7,595 nucleotides of DNA from DAOTXL01 sp034434895 (GTDB taxonomy: Bacteria; Chloroflexota; Anaerolineae; JAAYZQ01), in contig DAOTYI010000294.1 of the NCBI GenBank assembly GCA_034434895.1, positions 1 to 7,595 of the forward strand. Reading direction: 5' to 3'. Position 1 is the first letter of the stretch, and every line of letters begins with the position of its first letter. A model generated the notes under the pieces. The model worked only from the letters and a program-made list of their open reading frames with translations, was not told the origin of the DNA and made no database searches. Shown piece after piece: positions 6,209 through 7,595 of this stretch. The position numbers and the translations under genes are program-made.

Positions 6209-7375
6209 TCAGCGCGGGCGCTCGGCCAGCACGACCGACACAGTCAGCTCCCTGCCCTCCCGCCAGACGGTGAGCTGGACCGTCTGGCCGACCTGAGTGC
6301 GTGTGTCAAGATAGCGGGCCAGGTCCCGCTCTGTGGCAATGGCCTGGCCGTCAATGGCGGTCAGGATGTCACCGCCGACAGGCAGGATGGTGCGGCCGAT
6401 CCGGACCTGACGTTGTCCCCCCCGCAACCCGGCCCTGGCCGCCGGCCCGCCCGGCGCCGTCTCGATGATCAATACCCCCTGTTCTACCGGCACCTCCATC
6501 CCCACCTGGCGCAGGAGGCGGGCTCGTTCAGGAGTCAGGTTCCACACATAGTTCACGCCCAACCAGGGATGGGGATAATAGCCCCGCGCGATCAGCTCGG
6601 GAACGACCCGCCGCACCGTATCCGCCGGCACGGCAAAGCCGATCCCGGCCGAAGCCTGGCTGGGGCTGACAATCGCGGTGTTCACCCCCACAATCCGCCC
6701 CGTCAGGTCCAGCAACGGCCCCCCTGAGTTGCCGGGGTTGATGGCCGCATCGGTCTGGATGATCTCGCCGATAAAGCTCTCGTCAGGGCTTTCGATCACC
6801 CGTCCCAACGCGCTGATCACCCCGACCGTCAGGGTCCGCTCGAAGCCGAACGGGTTGCCGATGGCCACCACAAACTGCCCCACCCGCAGGCCACTCGACT
6901 CGCCTAACGGAATCGGATGGAGCGCCTCCGGCGGCGCCTCTATCTTGAGCACGGCCAGATCGTTGGAAGGATCGGCCCCCACCACCTGAGCCGGGAGGGT
7001 TGTCTCATCCGGCAGCGTGACGTACAGTTCATCGGCCCCCTCGATGACATGATAGTTGGTGACAATGTGCCCCTCTAGGTCGTACACAAAGCCGGAGCCG
7101 GTCCCTTCCTGAGGCACAGGCCGGAAGAAAAAGTCGTAAGCATAGCTGCGGTTGGTGATGTTCACCACCCCCGAACTGGCGCGGTTATACACGCCGATGA
7201 TCTCCTCTTCCAGCGCCAGTGTGCCGACAGAGGGCAACGGGAGAGGTGATGACGGCGTGGGGACCGGTGTCGGCGACGGCACGGGCGTGGGGGAGGGCAT
7301 GGGGATCACACCGGACCAGGAACAACCAAGCAGCGCTACGGCCAACAACAGGAATCCCACCCATCTTCTCTTCAT
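6209..7375 (-). CDS. HtrA/DegP-type serine protease, lipoprotein, one PDZ domain
   Basis: 388 aa. S1C proteases of this type degrade misfolded proteins in the cell envelope. The N-terminus MKRRWVGFLLLAVALLGC is a lipoprotein signal with lipobox LLGC, so Cys18 would be lipidated and the enzyme tethered outside the membrane. A proline/threonine-rich linker follows (about 25-49, repeated PTPVPSPTP). The trypsin-like domain has His109 (TNYHVIEGA), Asp139 (SNDLAVLKI) and Ser217 (NPGNSGGPL), a complete triad. A single PDZ domain spans about 270-385 (WLGVNYVW, GGPAARAGL, GGDILTAIDGQAI). ATG 7375 has AGGAG 4 nt upstream and GGAGG 11 nt upstream. An in-frame ATG at 7393 would sit directly on a GGAGG with no spacing and only lengthen the signal. 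The gene is monocistronic as seen here, convergent with mrp. Confidence 0.95.
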   Translation of the reverse strand: MKRRWVGFLLLAVALLGCSWSGVIPMPSPTPVPSPTPVPTPSSPLPLPSVGTLALEEEIIGVYNRASSGVVNITNRSYAYDFFFRPVPQEGTGSGFVYDLEGHIVTNYHVIEGADELYVTLPDETTLPAQVVGADPSNDLAVLKIEAPPEALHPIPLGESSGLRVGQFVVAIGNPFGFERTLTVGVISALGRVIESPDESFIGEIIQTDAAINPGNSGGPLLDLTGRIVGVNTAIVSPSQASAGIGFAVPADTVRRVVPELIARGYYPHPWLGVNYVWNLTPERARLLRQVGMEVPVEQGVLIIETAPGGPAARAGLRGGQRQVRIGRTILPVGGDILTAIDGQAIATERDLARYLDTRTQVGQTVQLTVWREGRELTVSVVLAERPR

Positions 7376-7432
7376 CTGACTCCTGTCCTCCATCCTCCGA
7401 TTCGATGGCCATGCCGCCGGCCATCTGCCGGC

Positions 7433-7461
7433 ATTATAGCAGAGACCGAACCGGCTGACAA
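7433..7461 (-). promoter_or_regulatory. Sigma70-type promoter for the htrA-like gene
   Basis: On the minus strand the sequence reads TTGTCA (7461-7456), a 17-bp spacer, then a perfect TATAAT (7438-7433). The expected start is near 7426, about 50 nt before ATG 7375. It looks like a housekeeping promoter rather than an alternative stress-sigma site. Confidence 0.78.
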
Positions 7462-7519
7462 AAAGCCCGCAGGCGGTTTACAGCCTGTCTGAAAACCACA
7501 GTGAATCATCGGGATGGTT

Positions 7520-7538
7520 CAATTTTCTGGAGAAATTG
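7520..7538. promoter_or_regulatory. AT-rich dyad upstream of the htrA promoter
   Basis: CAATTTTCTGGAGAAATTG is an inverted repeat (CAATTT/AAATTG arms plus CT/AG) with one unpaired T. It lies about 60 bp upstream of the -35 box in the otherwise featureless 7462-7595 stretch. It could be a regulator site or chance; nothing in the sequence identifies a binding protein. Confidence 0.3.
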
Positions 7539-7595
7539 GTTTACACTTTTGACGGCTGTTAAAATTCCGCCTGGCCCTCACCCCTCCCCCTGCCC

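Noticed and set aside
7466..7485. CCGC-CT-GCGG plus T run on the minus strand as an intrinsic terminator
   Set aside because: The stem is only 4 bp with a 2-nt loop, and it lies next to the -35 box of the htrA promoter. Not convincing.
7549..7577. TTGACG on the plus strand as a -35 box for a gene beyond the right edge
   Set aside because: The position 17 bp downstream reads TGGCCC-like sequence, with no -10 resemblance.
1..7595. CRISPR array, tRNA, rRNA, toxin-antitoxin, defence or phage genes
   Set aside because: No regularly spaced repeats, no tRNA-like cloverleaf or rRNA segments recognised, and all substantial coding regions are accounted for by metabolic or housekeeping families.

Overview
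The window is GC-rich bacterial DNA with Shine-Dalgarno sites and sigma70-type promoters. The organism is probably an uncultured Chloroflexota (Anaerolineae-like) bacterium. That is inferred from the proline/threonine-rich linker behind a lipoprotein signal, the Mrp and PadR sequence style, and the short dispersed intergenic repeats; it is not proven by any marker gene. The odd length and the features at both ends suggest the window may be a whole contig.

Layout, left to right. Positions 1-360 (minus) hold the N-terminal part of a DUF2877/AllH-like gene that runs into a 51-bp exact copy of acylase sequence at the left edge. Positions 390-2816 (minus) hold a complete penicillin acylase-family Ntn hydrolase. 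Positions 2817-3089 are a divergent control region with two strong promoters and a palindrome between them. Rightward from there come an enolase-superfamily dipeptide epimerase (3090-4154), a RidA imine deaminase (4259-4681), a hairpin built from inverted repeats, a 5'-truncated PadR regulator (4733-4966) and an Mrp/ApbC Fe-S cluster carrier ATPase (4967-6034). A convergent intergenic region with an imperfect inverted repeat (6035-6208) separates these from an HtrA/DegP-type lipoprotein protease (6209-7375, minus), which has its own promoter.

How the genes may work together: the membrane-anchored acylase could hydrolyse N-acyl amino acids or other amides outside the membrane. The epimerase and RidA would then handle dipeptides or reactive enamine/imine products in the cytoplasm. 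This suggests amide or peptide salvage, but it rests on proximity and family knowledge only. Mrp and HtrA are housekeeping functions (Fe-S assembly, envelope protein quality control).

I found no defence system, CRISPR array, RNA gene or transposase. The items most worth checking are the 51-bp repeat and its junction at the left edge, the decapitated PadR that reads in frame into Mrp, and short repeats that lie at gene boundaries, one of which appears to supply a ribosome binding site.
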